64,000 nt of DNA from Sphingomonas sp. PP-CE-1A-559 (GTDB lineage Bacteria > Pseudomonadota > Alphaproteobacteria > Sphingomonadales > Sphingomonadaceae), in NCBI RefSeq assembly GCF_004340965.1, contig NZ_SLYA01000005.1, positions 62,001-126,000 on the forward strand. Direction: 5' to 3'. A program made the translations under genes and the position numbers. The notes under the pieces are model-generated. The model was not told where the DNA came from and did no database searches. It saw only the letters and a list, made by a program, of their open reading frames with translations. Of this stretch, positions 48,471 through 58,185 are shown in pieces (the stretch's first letter is position 1; each line of letters opens with the position of its first letter).

Positions 48471-51400
48471 TCAGAACGAAAAGCGGACGCCGACACGGTA
48501 GATGCGCCCGACGATGTCGTACAAGGCCGGGTTGGCGCTCTGCGGCGACGCGGCCGGATCGTGATCGAAGACGTTGTCGACCTTGAAGTACCCGGACACC
48601 TGTTTGGTGATGTTGTACGTTCCGCCGACGTCGAGATAGAAGGCGCCGGGCATGAAGTTGCGGTCGATGGTCGGCGCAGTCGTGGTCGATTTGGGGCAGG
48701 TTCCGGGCGCACAGACGACGTACTGGTTGCCGTAATTGCCGTCGCTGAACCAGCGTTCCTGCACCGTCAGGCTGAAGCGGTCGTTGCTGAACGCCTGGAC
48801 CGCAAGCAGCTTCCAGCGCGGGGTGGCGCCGAGGTTGACGCCGGCGCCGTCGGTCGGAATCGTCCCCGGCAGGCCGGTATCCGTGACGAACTTCCGGATG
48901 TGCGTCGCCAGGCCGCGGAGCGTGAACGTCCCGTCCACACCGAGCGGGCGCCGCCACCGATAGCTTGCCTCGATATCGAAGCCGTCGGTCTTGATCGAGG
49001 CGAGGTTGAACGCCTGCGTGTTGATGAAATTGGGGCCGGCGGTGTTGTTGAGATTATACGCGCTGCATGTTTCGGGCAGGATGTTGCGGAAGCACAGGTC
49101 GACGATCTGCGCGGCGCCGAGGCTGGAGATCACGTCGGTGACCTTGATGTTATAGTAATCGACCGAAGCGCTGAACCCGGGCAGCCAGGACGGGTTGGCG
49201 TATACCGCGCCGACCTCGGTATTGCGCGCGATCTCGGGCGTGAGCGCCGGGTTGCCGATCGCGTTCTGGATCGCCACGACGTTGACGTTGCGCGCAGGGT
49301 CGAGGAAGTTGGGCAGCGTCGTCGTCACCGGTGCGGCGAACAGCTCGGACAGATTGGGTGCGCGAACGTCGCGCGAGGTGACGCCGCGCAGGCGAAGTCC
49401 GTTGAGCGGCGTGTCCCATGTCCCGCCGATCTTCCACGTCCAGACCCGGCCTGACGTGCTGTAGTCGGTGATGCGGGCCGCGCCGTTGATGTTGGCCCTG
49501 CCCATCATGTCCGACTTGAACAGCGGGACGTCGAGCTCGAGGAACGCTTCCTTGACGTCGTAGGCGCCGGTGCCGTTCTTGTAGTTGCCGGCATACCAGT
49601 TGTTGCCCGCGGTTAGCAGCGTCGGGTCGGCAGGGTATTCGCTGGTATAGGGACTGAGCGCGGAGACGCCGGCACCGTATGCGTCCGCGCGGACCTTGTA
49701 GAATTCCTTGCGATATTCGCCGCCGAACGCGACCGACAGGGGACCGGCCCAGAGCTCGACGGGGGTGCCGGAGAAGGCGAGGCTCGCGACGTCCTGCGTC
49801 AGGTGGAGGCGCTGGATCGGGCCATTCTCGGGCTGAACATACCGGCGTGCAGACTCGGAGGGTGTCGCGCCGCCGATGATGTTGAGCGGGATGCAGCCAT
49901 TGGCGCGCGCGACCGGATTGGCGCAGACGATGGCGCCGTTGAGCGTGATCGCCTGGATCGCCTGGTTGAAATGCGGCGTGAGGACGATGTCGTCGACGTC
50001 GATCGCGGTGTCGGTAATGCCACGCTCGTAATAAGCGTCATAGGTCCAGGGCGACCCACCGATATCGAACTTGCCCTTCAGGCCGCCGACGACACGGTAT
50101 TGGCGGCGATCGGTATGGACGACGGTGTTCGGCAGGATCGCGACGCTGGCGCCGAACTGGAAGTCCGTGATCCCCGCGGTCGTGCATGCCTCCTGGATCG
50201 ACGCCGGGACGAACGGGTTCGCACACTGAAGCCTCAAACCGGGTCGGTTGGCGCCGTTGGTCGGCTGATTGTGGGTCTTCACCTGGCCGACATTGACGCT
50301 GACATAGACTTCGTTGTCGGTCGCGAAATCATAGCCGATACGCCCATAGCTATCGAGGCGCTGGATCGCCGACTGTAGGGTGCGGCCGGTATCGATGTTC
50401 CCCGACAGGTCGCCGCCGACGCAGAAGCCGGGCAGGCAGCCTCGGACCGCGCCGGAATCGTCACGGGCCGGCACGCCGTTCGAGCCGTATTGGAACTGGA
50501 AGGGGCGGCCGCTCTGGTCGAACGCCGTGCCCTGCAGCGGACCGGCCGTGATGAGGCCGTATTTCGTGAAGTTATACGGCTGGGCGAAGTCGCGCAGGAC
50601 GTATTGCGGTGATCCGTCGTCGACGGCGTTGCGGTTGATCATCGTCGTCTGCGTGAACCAGTCGCGACCACCGGCGAGGTCGGTGCCGAAATCGCCGGGG
50701 CCGACACCTGCTTCCTTGGCATATTCGCCGCTGACGACGAGGTGGAGTCGATCGTTCAGGTAGCTCCGTCCCGCGGCAAGCTGGATCAGGCCCTGGCCGT
50801 CGTCGCCGTAATTGGTGATGCCGCCCTGGATATTGCCTTTGAAGCCCTGGAAATGCGTATCGGTGATGAAGTTGACGACGCCGCCGACCGCGTCCGATCC
50901 ATAGGACGCCGACGCGCCGCCGTTGACGATGTCGACTCGCTTGATCAGCAATTGCGGGAGCAGGCTGACGTCGGTGACGCCGGTATAATAGGCGCCGACG
51001 ACGCGCTGGCCGTCGACCAGGGTGAGCGTGCGGATCGTCCCCAGGCCCCGGAGCGAGAACGAACTCAGGCCCTGCTGGCCGCTCGACGTGCTGAACGTGT
51101 TGGTCGTCGAGCCGCTCGATCCCTGCAACGACGGCAGCTGCGCGATCGTCGTGAAGACGTTGGGCTGCGCGTTGTTCTGGATGTCGGCTTCGCTGATGAC
51201 CGTGGTCGGCGTTGGGGCGGTAAAGCCGCTCGACTGGATCCGGGAGCCGGTGACGATGATGTCGGCGGTTCTGACGGCCTCGGGGTCGGCGGCCTTGGGC
51301 GTCTCGGCGACCGGCTCTATGGGGGCGACGGTGTCAGTGGTTTGCGGCGGGGCGGCCTGTGCGAAAGACGGCGCTGCGTACAGCGAGAGGATGAGCGCGG

Positions 51401-51557
51401 CGATGCTGCTCGATCCGGCGATGAGGGTGCGCCGTTGCCGTGTAGTCGGACTGGAAACGGTAGAAACCGATCGTGGCGCCATTACTAAACGTGATGTCTC
51501 TTGCGCCCAAACGCTGGCGCGGACGTGAGCCGACAGAGTCGTGATTCTGGAAACCAT
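48471..51557 (-). CDS. TonB-dependent receptor for an oligosaccharide, probably arabinoxylan-derived
   Basis: The protein of 1028 residues has an extended N-terminus, then a hydrophobic signal (IAALILSLYAAPSFAQ), a TonB box (TADIIVTGSRIQ), the plug motifs FSLRGLGTIRTLTLVDGQRV and VDIVNGGASASYGSDAVGGV, and a barrel ending RVGVRFSF. This GSRI/DGQR type is common among sugar receptors of sphingomonads and Caulobacter. A strong site (AGGGGGTAGGA) precedes the first ATG at 51557; an ATG at 51482 would give a shorter signal. A LacI-type operator lies 78 bases upstream. It is followed by an esterase-like gene. Confidence 0.9.
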   Translation of the reverse strand: MVSRITTLSAHVRASVWAQETSRLVMAPRSVSTVSSPTTRQRRTLIAGSSSIAALILSLYAAPSFAQAAPPQTTDTVAPIEPVAETPKAADPEAVRTADIIVTGSRIQSSGFTAPTPTTVISEADIQNNAQPNVFTTIAQLPSLQGSSGSTTNTFSTSSGQQGLSSFSLRGLGTIRTLTLVDGQRVVGAYYTGVTDVSLLPQLLIKRVDIVNGGASASYGSDAVGGVVNFITDTHFQGFKGNIQGGITNYGDDGQGLIQLAAGRSYLNDRLHLVVSGEYAKEAGVGPGDFGTDLAGGRDWFTQTTMINRNAVDDGSPQYVLRDFAQPYNFTKYGLITAGPLQGTAFDQSGRPFQFQYGSNGVPARDDSGAVRGCLPGFCVGGDLSGNIDTGRTLQSAIQRLDSYGRIGYDFATDNEVYVSVNVGQVKTHNQPTNGANRPGLRLQCANPFVPASIQEACTTAGITDFQFGASVAILPNTVVHTDRRQYRVVGGLKGKFDIGGSPWTYDAYYERGITDTAIDVDDIVLTPHFNQAIQAITLNGAIVCANPVARANGCIPLNIIGGATPSESARRYVQPENGPIQRLHLTQDVASLAFSGTPVELWAGPLSVAFGGEYRKEFYKVRADAYGAGVSALSPYTSEYPADPTLLTAGNNWYAGNYKNGTGAYDVKEAFLELDVPLFKSDMMGRANINGAARITDYSTSGRVWTWKIGGTWDTPLNGLRLRGVTSRDVRAPNLSELFAAPVTTTLPNFLDPARNVNVVAIQNAIGNPALTPEIARNTEVGAVYANPSWLPGFSASVDYYNIKVTDVISSLGAAQIVDLCFRNILPETCSAYNLNNTAGPNFINTQAFNLASIKTDGFDIEASYRWRRPLGVDGTFTLRGLATHIRKFVTDTGLPGTIPTDGAGVNLGATPRWKLLAVQAFSNDRFSLTVQERWFSDGNYGNQYVVCAPGTCPKSTTTAPTIDRNFMPGAFYLDVGGTYNITKQVSGYFKVDNVFDHDPAASPQSANPALYDIVGRIYRVGVRFSF

Positions 51558-51634
51558 TGCATCCTACCCCCTTTTACGGCGCGCCGATTTACCGGCGTTC
51601 CTGCAACGTCATCCCGCAACTCGATGTTACTGTT

Positions 51635-51648
51635 TGATAACGTTACCA
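51635..51648. promoter_or_regulatory. LacI-type operator 1, before the TonB receptor
   Basis: TGATAACGTTACCA is a 14-base near-palindrome centred on CG, with 12 of 14 positions symmetric. The first 13 bases are identical to site 3 at 55253. Confidence 0.7.
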
Positions 51649-51743
51649 CGCAACAATGCGTCGACATCGTGGAGGAGTCAATACTCATACTATCGGTGGC
51701 GTGGAGTGAAGGTCGTCGACGTCCGCAGAAACGGCGGATGGCG

Positions 51744-52790
51744 TTAAGGCGTGGCGTCGTCCTGCGGCGGCGACGTCGACTGTCGCTTGACGATTTCGTG
51801 GTCCAGCACCCGGTCGTTACGCTTGGCAGGGGTTCTCGGCGGCGTGGCGATCTCCGCGACCAGCAGGCCGAGTGCCTCCGCGGCGAGTCGGCGGACCGGC
51901 TGGTGCACCGTCGTCAGCGGCGGCCACAGCATCACGGCGGCGGTGGTATCGTCGAACCCGACGACCGTCAGTTCGCGCGGTACGTCGAGTTGTCGCCGAT
52001 GTGCGACCGACACGACGGCGGCGGCCATGTCGTCGTTGCTTGCGAAGATCGCGGTGGGGGGCGGATCGGCCTGGAGCAACTGGTCGCCGGCGGCGAGTCC
52101 CGAGGCAAAGCTGAAATCGCCCTGAGCGATCGTCGCGCGAACGCCCGGATGTTCGCGGACGGCAGCGTAGAAGCCGTCGAGCCGCTTCAGACTGGCGACC
52201 TGGTCTGGGTTGCCGACGACGAACCCGAGCCGACGGTGACCCATCGCGATAAGCTCGCGCGTCATCTCGTACGCGGCGAGGCGATCGTCGATACGGACGC
52301 AGATCACGTTGTCGACATCGTGCGCGCCGACCGCCGCCACCGGCACGCGCGCCTTGCGCAACACGTCGAGGACCGCCGCGGATTCGCTCAACGGCGGTGC
52401 GCAGATCATGCCTGAGATACCCGACGCGACCAGACTTTCCAGCGCGGCGGGGCTCGGCGGACGGCCGTCCTCGCCCTTCAGCAGGATCAGGCGCGCGCCG
52501 CGGATCGAGGCTTCCTCGAACACGCCGGTGAGGAAGTCGCTCATGAACGCCGCGCTCGGGTTGGCGTAGATCACGCCGATCTTGAGTTCGGTGGACGTGA
52601 CCAGGCTGCGCGCGGCGAGGTTCGGCGTGTAGCCGAGCGCGTCGATCGCGTCCTGAACGCTGGCGCGCGTGGTCGGATCGACGCTGGCGCGGCCGTTGAT
52701 GACGCGCGACACGGTCATCGGCGATACCCCGGCCTGCGCGGCGACATCGATGATCGTCGGGCTGCGCGAGCGCCGAGCGCGTTCCTTCAC
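51744..52790 (-). CDS. LacI-family transcriptional regulator of the arabinoxylan locus
   Basis: The 348-residue protein starts with the LacI HTH (TIIDVAAQAGVSPMTVSRVI, NGRASVDPTTRASVQDAI, LGYTPNLAARSLVT) and continues as a type-1 periplasmic-binding-protein-like sugar sensor (IGVIYANPSAAFMSDFLTGV, MGHRRLGFVVGNPDQVAS, AIFASNDDMAAAVVSVAH, ELTVVGFDDTTAAVMLWPPL). It lies between the TonB receptor and the GH51 gene; three similar operators flank this set. It likely represses them until an arabinose- or xylose-type sugar appears. Confidence 0.95.
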   Translation of the reverse strand: MKERARRSRSPTIIDVAAQAGVSPMTVSRVINGRASVDPTTRASVQDAIDALGYTPNLAARSLVTSTELKIGVIYANPSAAFMSDFLTGVFEEASIRGARLILLKGEDGRPPSPAALESLVASGISGMICAPPLSESAAVLDVLRKARVPVAAVGAHDVDNVICVRIDDRLAAYEMTRELIAMGHRRLGFVVGNPDQVASLKRLDGFYAAVREHPGVRATIAQGDFSFASGLAAGDQLLQADPPPTAIFASNDDMAAAVVSVAHRRQLDVPRELTVVGFDDTTAAVMLWPPLTTVHQPVRRLAAEALGLLVAEIATPPRTPAKRNDRVLDHEIVKRQSTSPPQDDATP

Positions 52791-52934
52791 ACCGATCCCT
52801 TCAACCCCGCCCGACGATCGTCACGTCGAGCCCCTCAATACGAATTTATACACGTCGAAGCGACCTAGACCTTTGGTCCTGCGATGCAAGTTGGTCGGAT
52901 CTCGACCAGAGTATGCCGACCCGCCGAACACTCA

Positions 52935-52948
52935 TGTTGACGTTATCA
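52935..52948. promoter_or_regulatory. LacI-type operator 2, between lacI-like and GH51 genes
   Basis: TGTTGACGTTATCA differs from the perfect palindrome TGATAACGTTATCA at two positions. It lies about 100 bases before the GH51 start and could serve both divergent genes. Confidence 0.65.
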
Positions 52949-53048
52949 TTAGTCTGCGTAATCTATTCGGATAAGCGCTGCGACATCGGATCAAACGCGC
53001 TTCGCGATCATCGCCGCAATGGCGAGCACGCACCAAGGGGAGAGGTCG

Positions 53049-55142
53049 ATGAAACCGGTCGTCGCAGCGTTCGTCCTGTTCGCGGGTCAAGCCACGGTAT
53101 TCGCCTCGGCCGAGGCGCAACGGGTGCAGCCGATCGCCGTCCGGATCGACGCAACGGCTCGGTCGGCGCCCGTCACACCCTATGAATACGGCATGTTCAT
53201 CGAACCGATCGGCGGACTCGTCGCGCGGACGCTGTGGGCGGAGATGCTCGACGACCGCAAATTTTACTATCCGATCGGCCCGGCCGCCAGCGACGCGCCG
53301 CCCCCGGTCAATGCCGAAGGGCGGCCCGGTGTCGTCTACCGCAAATGGCGCCCGATCGGCGGCGACGCGGCCGTGACGATGGACACGCAGCATCCGTATG
53401 TCGGCACGCAGAGCGCGCGGATCGCGGTGTCCCCCGACCATGTCACCGGCATCGCCCAAAGCGGGATCGAGGTCGTCCGCGGCCGGCGGTATGTCGGCAA
53501 GCTTCAGCTGAGCGGAGAGCCGGGCGTGGCGGTGACGGTGGCGTTGGTCTGGGGCGAACGGCCGCAGGACCGGCAGGTCGTGCCGCTGCCGACGCCCGGC
53601 GCGGACTGGAGCGAGGCCAGCTTTGCGTTCACGCCGACCGCGGCCGCGTCCGATGCGCGGCTGGAGATCACTGGCACTGGCCCCTCCACCGGTACGGCCG
53701 CATTCCGGGTCGGCGTGGTGTCGCTGATGCCGGCGGACAACGTCAATGGCTGGCGCGCGGATACGACCGCGATCGCGAAGTCGCTGAACTCGGGCTTCTG
53801 GCGCCTGCCCGGCGGAAACTTCCTGTCCGACTGGGATTGGCACGAGGCGATCGGGCCCCGCGATGCCCGCCCGCCGATGTTCGATCACGCCTGGAGCGCG
53901 ATGCAGCCGAACGATCTCGGCATGGACGAATGGATGGACCTGACGCGTATCCTGGGCGTCGAACCCTATGTCACGGTCAATGCGGGGCTGGGCGATGCGA
54001 ACTCTGCGGCCGAGGAGGTCGAATATCTCAACGGCGCGGCGACCTCCGAATGGGGCGCCAAGCGTGCGGCGAACGGTCATCCAGCACCCTACCGCGTCAA
54101 ATGGTGGAACATCGGCAACGAACCGTTCGGCTGGTGGCAGATCGGCAAGACTTCGCTCGATTACTTCATGATCAAGCACAATGAATTCGCGAAGGCGATG
54201 CGGGCGAAGGATCCGTCGATAACGCTGATCGCATCGGGCGCGATGCCCGACCAGTTGCATCCGAAGGGCGTGCAACAGAACTCGTCGATCGAGAGCATTC
54301 AGGCGAAGTTCGGTACCGAGGAGGACTGGACCGGTGGCTTCTTCGCCAAGGCATGGGGGAATTTCGACGGCATCACCGAGCATTGGTATGATCGCGCGGA
54401 AAAGCGACCCGGTGCGCCGGCCGCCGACGAGCTTATCGAGTTCGTCCGTTCGCCTTCGAACCACGTTCGCATGGAGGCGGAGGAATGGGCGATCTACGAG
54501 ACGAAATTCCCGAAGATCCGCGCCGCCAAGACGTTCCTGTCGATCGACGAATATGCGTACATGGCCGGACCGCCGACGCTGAAATCCTCGCTCGCCTATG
54601 CGATGGTGTTCCAGGAGATGCTCCGCCACACCGATTTCCTGACGATGTCGGCGTTCACGACCGGCGTCTCGACGATGGACATCTCGCCATCCGCCGCGAC
54701 CCTCAACGCCACTGGCACCGTATTTAAACTGTACGGCGAGCATTTCGGCGCCGGGACGGTTCCGCTGAAAGTCGATGGCGATGTACCGCAACCAGAGCCG
54801 AAATACCCGGTCGGCCATGCGCATCCCAAGGTGCGCGCGGGCAGCCCGACCTATCCGCTCGACGTGATCGCGGGGCTGTCGCCGGACGGCACCAAACTGC
54901 GCCTCGCAGTGGTGAACGCGACGTTCCAGCCGCAGCATCTGAACCTTGCGCTTTCCGGCATGAGGCTGCGCGGCAGTGGCAGGCGCTGGGTCATGACCGG
55001 CAGGACGGTGGAGGCGGCGAACACCATTGCGTCCCCAAGCGGCGTGACGATCGTCGAAAGCAAGGTGGCGGGGACACGCACCGTGATGGTACCGGCGATC
55101 TCCGCGGCGATCTACGAATTGCCGATCGCGGCGGCGCACTGA
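53049..55142 (+). CDS. Alpha-L-arabinofuranosidase, glycoside hydrolase family 51
   Basis: The 697-residue exported enzyme removes arabinofuranosyl side groups from arabinoxylan or arabinan. It has a signal peptide (VVAAFVLFAGQATVFASAEA), a carbohydrate-binding-like insert (about residues 100-230, jelly-roll text with GRRYVGKLQLSGEPGVAVTV), and the GH51 barrel: FWRLPGGNFLSDWDWHEAIG, the acid/base Glu358 in WNIGNEPFGWW, ITEHWYDRAEKR, and the nucleophile Glu501 in LSIDEYAYM. A C-terminal beta domain follows. GGGGAGAGG precedes the ATG at 53049. It heads the plus-strand part of the locus. Confidence 0.93.
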   Translation: MKPVVAAFVLFAGQATVFASAEAQRVQPIAVRIDATARSAPVTPYEYGMFIEPIGGLVARTLWAEMLDDRKFYYPIGPAASDAPPPVNAEGRPGVVYRKWRPIGGDAAVTMDTQHPYVGTQSARIAVSPDHVTGIAQSGIEVVRGRRYVGKLQLSGEPGVAVTVALVWGERPQDRQVVPLPTPGADWSEASFAFTPTAAASDARLEITGTGPSTGTAAFRVGVVSLMPADNVNGWRADTTAIAKSLNSGFWRLPGGNFLSDWDWHEAIGPRDARPPMFDHAWSAMQPNDLGMDEWMDLTRILGVEPYVTVNAGLGDANSAAEEVEYLNGAATSEWGAKRAANGHPAPYRVKWWNIGNEPFGWWQIGKTSLDYFMIKHNEFAKAMRAKDPSITLIASGAMPDQLHPKGVQQNSSIESIQAKFGTEEDWTGGFFAKAWGNFDGITEHWYDRAEKRPGAPAADELIEFVRSPSNHVRMEAEEWAIYETKFPKIRAAKTFLSIDEYAYMAGPPTLKSSLAYAMVFQEMLRHTDFLTMSAFTTGVSTMDISPSAATLNATGTVFKLYGEHFGAGTVPLKVDGDVPQPEPKYPVGHAHPKVRAGSPTYPLDVIAGLSPDGTKLRLAVVNATFQPQHLNLALSGMRLRGSGRRWVMTGRTVEAANTIASPSGVTIVESKVAGTRTVMVPAISAAIYELPIAAAH

Positions 55143-55252
55143 GCCGGACCGCGACCGCGCCGCGCGTGGCTCCAGTTGCTCTCGACCGCATTTCGACGCG
55201 TTTTTGCTGCAGCAATACTTGCCTAAGGCGAGCGTCGGCGGCTACCACGGGA

Positions 55253-55266
55253 TGATAACGTTACCG
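55253..55266. promoter_or_regulatory. LacI-type operator 3, before the MFS sugar transporter
   Basis: TGATAACGTTACCG ends where the ribosome site GAGGGG begins, so a bound repressor would lie on the transcription start or leader of the transporter-GH43 pair. Confidence 0.7.
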
Positions 55267-55277
55267 AGGGGGTGAGG

Positions 55278-56519
55278 GTGCGGCGCTTCAGGAATATCCG
55301 CTGGACCATCATCGGCCTGTTCGTGGTGGCGATGGTCATCAACTATCTCGCGCGCAGCGTGCTCGGCGTCGCGGCGCCGGCGATCATGGCCGAGCAGCAT
55401 ATCAGCGCCGCCGAATATTCCTGGATCACCGGCGCGTTCCAGATCGGCATCATGTTCCAGCCGCTCGCCGGCTATGTGCTCGACGTGGTCGGGCTGAAGA
55501 TCGGCTTCACGCTGTTCGTCACGATCTGGTCGCTGATCACGATGGCGCACGGACTGGCGACCGGCTGGATGGGGTTCGCCGGCTTGCGCGGTGCACTGGG
55601 GCTGGTCGAGGGATCGGCGCAGCCCGCGGGTATGAAGCTGGTCGCCGAATGGTTTCCGGCACGAGAGCGCGGTGTCGCGGGCGGCATCTATCAGATCGGG
55701 GCCTCGTTCGGCGCGGTGTTCGCGCCGCCGCTGGTGGCCTGGGCGGTGCTCAACCATAGCTGGCGCGCGGCCTTCTTCATCGCCGGCGCGCTCGGGCTGG
55801 TGTGGGTGATCGCCTGGTTGTTCTGGTATGCGCCGCCCGCAAAACATCGGCGGCTGTCGCCGGCGGAACGCACGCTGATCGTCGAAGGACAAGAGGCATC
55901 GCTCGCCACGCACCGCAAGCGTCCCCCGCTCGGCGAACTGCTGCGGCGTCGTAACCTGTGGGCGATCGCGGCGGCGCGGTTCCTCGCCGATCCGGTGTGG
56001 GGCATGCTGTCGTTCTGGATGCCGCTATACCTGGTGCAGGTGCGTCATTTCGATCTCGGCCAGATCGCGATGTTCGCGTGGCTGCCGTTCCTGGCGGCGG
56101 ACCTCGGATGCCTGTTCGGGCCGATCGTGGTGGCGTGGCTGCAACGGCGCGGCGTTGACCTGATCGATGCGCGGCGTGGCGCCTTCACGGTAGGCGCGGT
56201 GCTGATGACGGGGATGATGTTCGTCGGCACGGTGACCAGCCCGATCGCGGCGATAGCGCTGCTGTGCCTCGGTGGTTTCGCGCACCAGACGCTGTCGGTG
56301 ACCGTCATCACGCTGTCGTCGGACCTGTTCCCGCAGGACCAGGTGGCGACCGCGACGGGGATGTCGGGCACCGCCGCCAATCTCGGCGTGCTGATCTTCA
56401 CGCTGGTGCTCGGCTCGATGGTCGCGGAGGTCGGCTACCAGCCATTCTTCATCCTGCTCGGACTGCTCGACCTGGTCGGCGCCGCACTCCTCTGGGTCCT
56501 GATACGAAAGCCCGCATGA
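55278..56519 (+). CDS. MFS transporter, ACS/hexuronate-type, probable sugar importer
   Basis: The roughly 413-residue 12-helix permease resembles the anion:cation symporter group (ExuT-like): FVVAMVINYLARSVLGVAAP, EYSWITGAFQIGIMFQPLAG, GLRGALGLVEGSAQPAGMKL, AEWFPARERGVAGGIYQIGA, and GMSGTAANLGVLIFTLVLGS. It probably takes up sugars or sugar acids released by the locus enzymes. GAGGGG lies six bases before the GTG at 55278; a GTG at 55272 is the alternative. Its stop overlaps the GH43 start by ATGA. Confidence 0.88.
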   Translation: MRRFRNIRWTIIGLFVVAMVINYLARSVLGVAAPAIMAEQHISAAEYSWITGAFQIGIMFQPLAGYVLDVVGLKIGFTLFVTIWSLITMAHGLATGWMGFAGLRGALGLVEGSAQPAGMKLVAEWFPARERGVAGGIYQIGASFGAVFAPPLVAWAVLNHSWRAAFFIAGALGLVWVIAWLFWYAPPAKHRRLSPAERTLIVEGQEASLATHRKRPPLGELLRRRNLWAIAAARFLADPVWGMLSFWMPLYLVQVRHFDLGQIAMFAWLPFLAADLGCLFGPIVVAWLQRRGVDLIDARRGAFTVGAVLMTGMMFVGTVTSPIAAIALLCLGGFAHQTLSVTVITLSSDLFPQDQVATATGMSGTAANLGVLIFTLVLGSMVAEVGYQPFFILLGLLDLVGAALLWVLIRKPA

Positions 56520-58132
56520 CTATTCGAAATCCGATCCTTCCCGGCTTCAATCCGGACCCGTCGATCGTCCGCGTCGGCGACGATTACTACGTCGCGACCT
56601 CGACCTTCGAATGGTACCCAGGCGTCCAGATCCACCATTCGCGCGATCTCGCGAACTGGCGGCTGGTGACGCGGCCGCTCAACCGCGCGAGCCAGCTGGA
56701 CATGCGCGGGAATCCGGACTCGTGCGGAGTATGGGCACCGGACCTGAGCCATGCGAACGGTCGGTTCCACCTGATCTACACCGACGTGAAGCGTTACGGC
56801 CAGACCACGATCGACGGTGCGCGGGGCGCGTCGTTGCGCGATTTCCATAATTACTGGGTCACGGCGGAGCATATCGACGGGCCCTGGTCCGATCCCGTCC
56901 ACCTCAACAGCAGCGGCTTCGACCCGGCGCTGTTCCATGACGATGACGGGCGGAGCTGGCTGCTCAACATGCTGTGGGACCACCGGCCGGGGGGGCGTCG
57001 CTTTGCCGGGATCGTCGCGCAGGAGATCGATCTCGCGACGGGCGACATGCTCGGCGACCGTCGCATGATCTTCGAGGGCACGTCGCTTGGCTTCACCGAG
57101 GGCCCGCACCTCTACAAGCGCGATGGCTGGTATCACCTGCTGGTCGCGGAAGGCGGCACCGAGCGCAATCATGCCGTCGTGATGGCGCGGTCGCGGTCGC
57201 TGTTCGGCCCGTACGAGGTGCATCCCGATGGCCCGGTACTGACCGCGGCGGGCAAGCAGGGCGTGCAGTTGCAGCGGACCGGGCACGGCGATCTCGTCGA
57301 AACGCCGATCGGCGAAACCTGGATGGTGTATCTGTGCGGGCGACCGCTGCCCGTCAGTGATCGGTGCGTGCTGGGGCGCGAGACCGCGATCCAGCCGATG
57401 CGCTGGGGCGAGGATGGCTGGCTGCGGACGCTCGACGGCGACGCGAGTCCGGCGCTGGTCGTGGAGGATGGCACGGCGTCGGCCGCTTCCGAACCGCGGC
57501 GCGACCGCAGCGTGTTCGATACCGCGACGCTGCCCGAGGCCTTCCAGTGGCTGCGTACCCCGGATGCCGACCGGTTGTTCAGCCTGACCGCGCGGCCCAA
57601 TTATCTGCGCCTCTACGGCCGCGAGACGATCGGGAGCCATTTCACGCAGTCGCTGGTCGCGCGCCGGCAGCAGGCGTTCGCCTACGCCGCCGAGACGCTC
57701 GTTACGTTCGAACCGCGTCACTTCCAGCAGGCGGCGGGGCTGGTCTGCTACTATAATTCGACCAAGTTCCATTATCTGCACGTCACCGCCGACGACGACG
57801 GCCGGCGCGTGCTGCAGGTGCTGTCGGCGATCCCGACTCCCCTCGGCAGCAGTGTGATCACCCATCCGATCGCGATCGACGCGGGACCGATCGGACTGCG
57901 GGTCGAGGTGGATCACGAAAGCCTTCGCTTCGGATACCGGTGTGCGGGGTCGAGCGCGTGGACATGGCTCGCGGACCGGTTCGACGCGAGCATCCTGTCC
58001 GATGAGGCGACCTTGCCGGGCCTGCCCAACTTCACCGGCGCCTTTGTCGGGATGGCGTGCCAGGATATGTCGGGCGCCGGCGAACCGGCCGATTTCAGCT
58101 ATTTCGAGTATGTCGAAGCCGGCGGCGACTGA
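56516..58132 (+). CDS. Glycoside hydrolase family 43, beta-xylosidase/arabinofuranosidase
   Basis: The 538-residue enzyme has the five-blade GH43 domain and a C-terminal concanavalin-like domain (about 330-538), the layout of GH43 beta-xylosidases. Catalytic residues are Asp14 in LPGFNPDPSIVRVGDDYYV, Asp136 in SSGFDPALFHDDDGR and Glu195 in GTSLGFTEGPHLYKRDG. There is no signal peptide, so it acts in the cytosol on imported oligosaccharides. The ATG overlaps the transporter stop. It is followed by a strong hairpin. Confidence 0.93.
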   Translation: MTIRNPILPGFNPDPSIVRVGDDYYVATSTFEWYPGVQIHHSRDLANWRLVTRPLNRASQLDMRGNPDSCGVWAPDLSHANGRFHLIYTDVKRYGQTTIDGARGASLRDFHNYWVTAEHIDGPWSDPVHLNSSGFDPALFHDDDGRSWLLNMLWDHRPGGRRFAGIVAQEIDLATGDMLGDRRMIFEGTSLGFTEGPHLYKRDGWYHLLVAEGGTERNHAVVMARSRSLFGPYEVHPDGPVLTAAGKQGVQLQRTGHGDLVETPIGETWMVYLCGRPLPVSDRCVLGRETAIQPMRWGEDGWLRTLDGDASPALVVEDGTASAASEPRRDRSVFDTATLPEAFQWLRTPDADRLFSLTARPNYLRLYGRETIGSHFTQSLVARRQQAFAYAAETLVTFEPRHFQQAAGLVCYYNSTKFHYLHVTADDDGRRVLQVLSAIPTPLGSSVITHPIAIDAGPIGLRVEVDHESLRFGYRCAGSSAWTWLADRFDASILSDEATLPGLPNFTGAFVGMACQDMSGAGEPADFSYFEYVEAGGD

Positions 58133-58134
58133 GC

Positions 58135-58167
58135 GGACTGAACGCGGCGTCGATCCGCGTTCAGTCC
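58135..58167. terminator. Strong two-way hairpin between GH43 and the LLM oxidoreductase
   Basis: GGACTGAACGCGG, loop cgtcgat, CCGCGTTCAGTCC is a perfect 13-bp stem between two convergent stops. No T-run is present, but the position and strength point to a bidirectional terminator. Confidence 0.75.
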
Positions 58168-58185
58168 GTGACCACTGGCCAAGCC

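Noticed and set aside
52932..55139. 735-codon minus-strand frame opposite the GH51 gene
   Set aside because: Shadow composition (very Arg/His/Asp-rich); the plus strand holds a full GH51 enzyme with catalytic residues.
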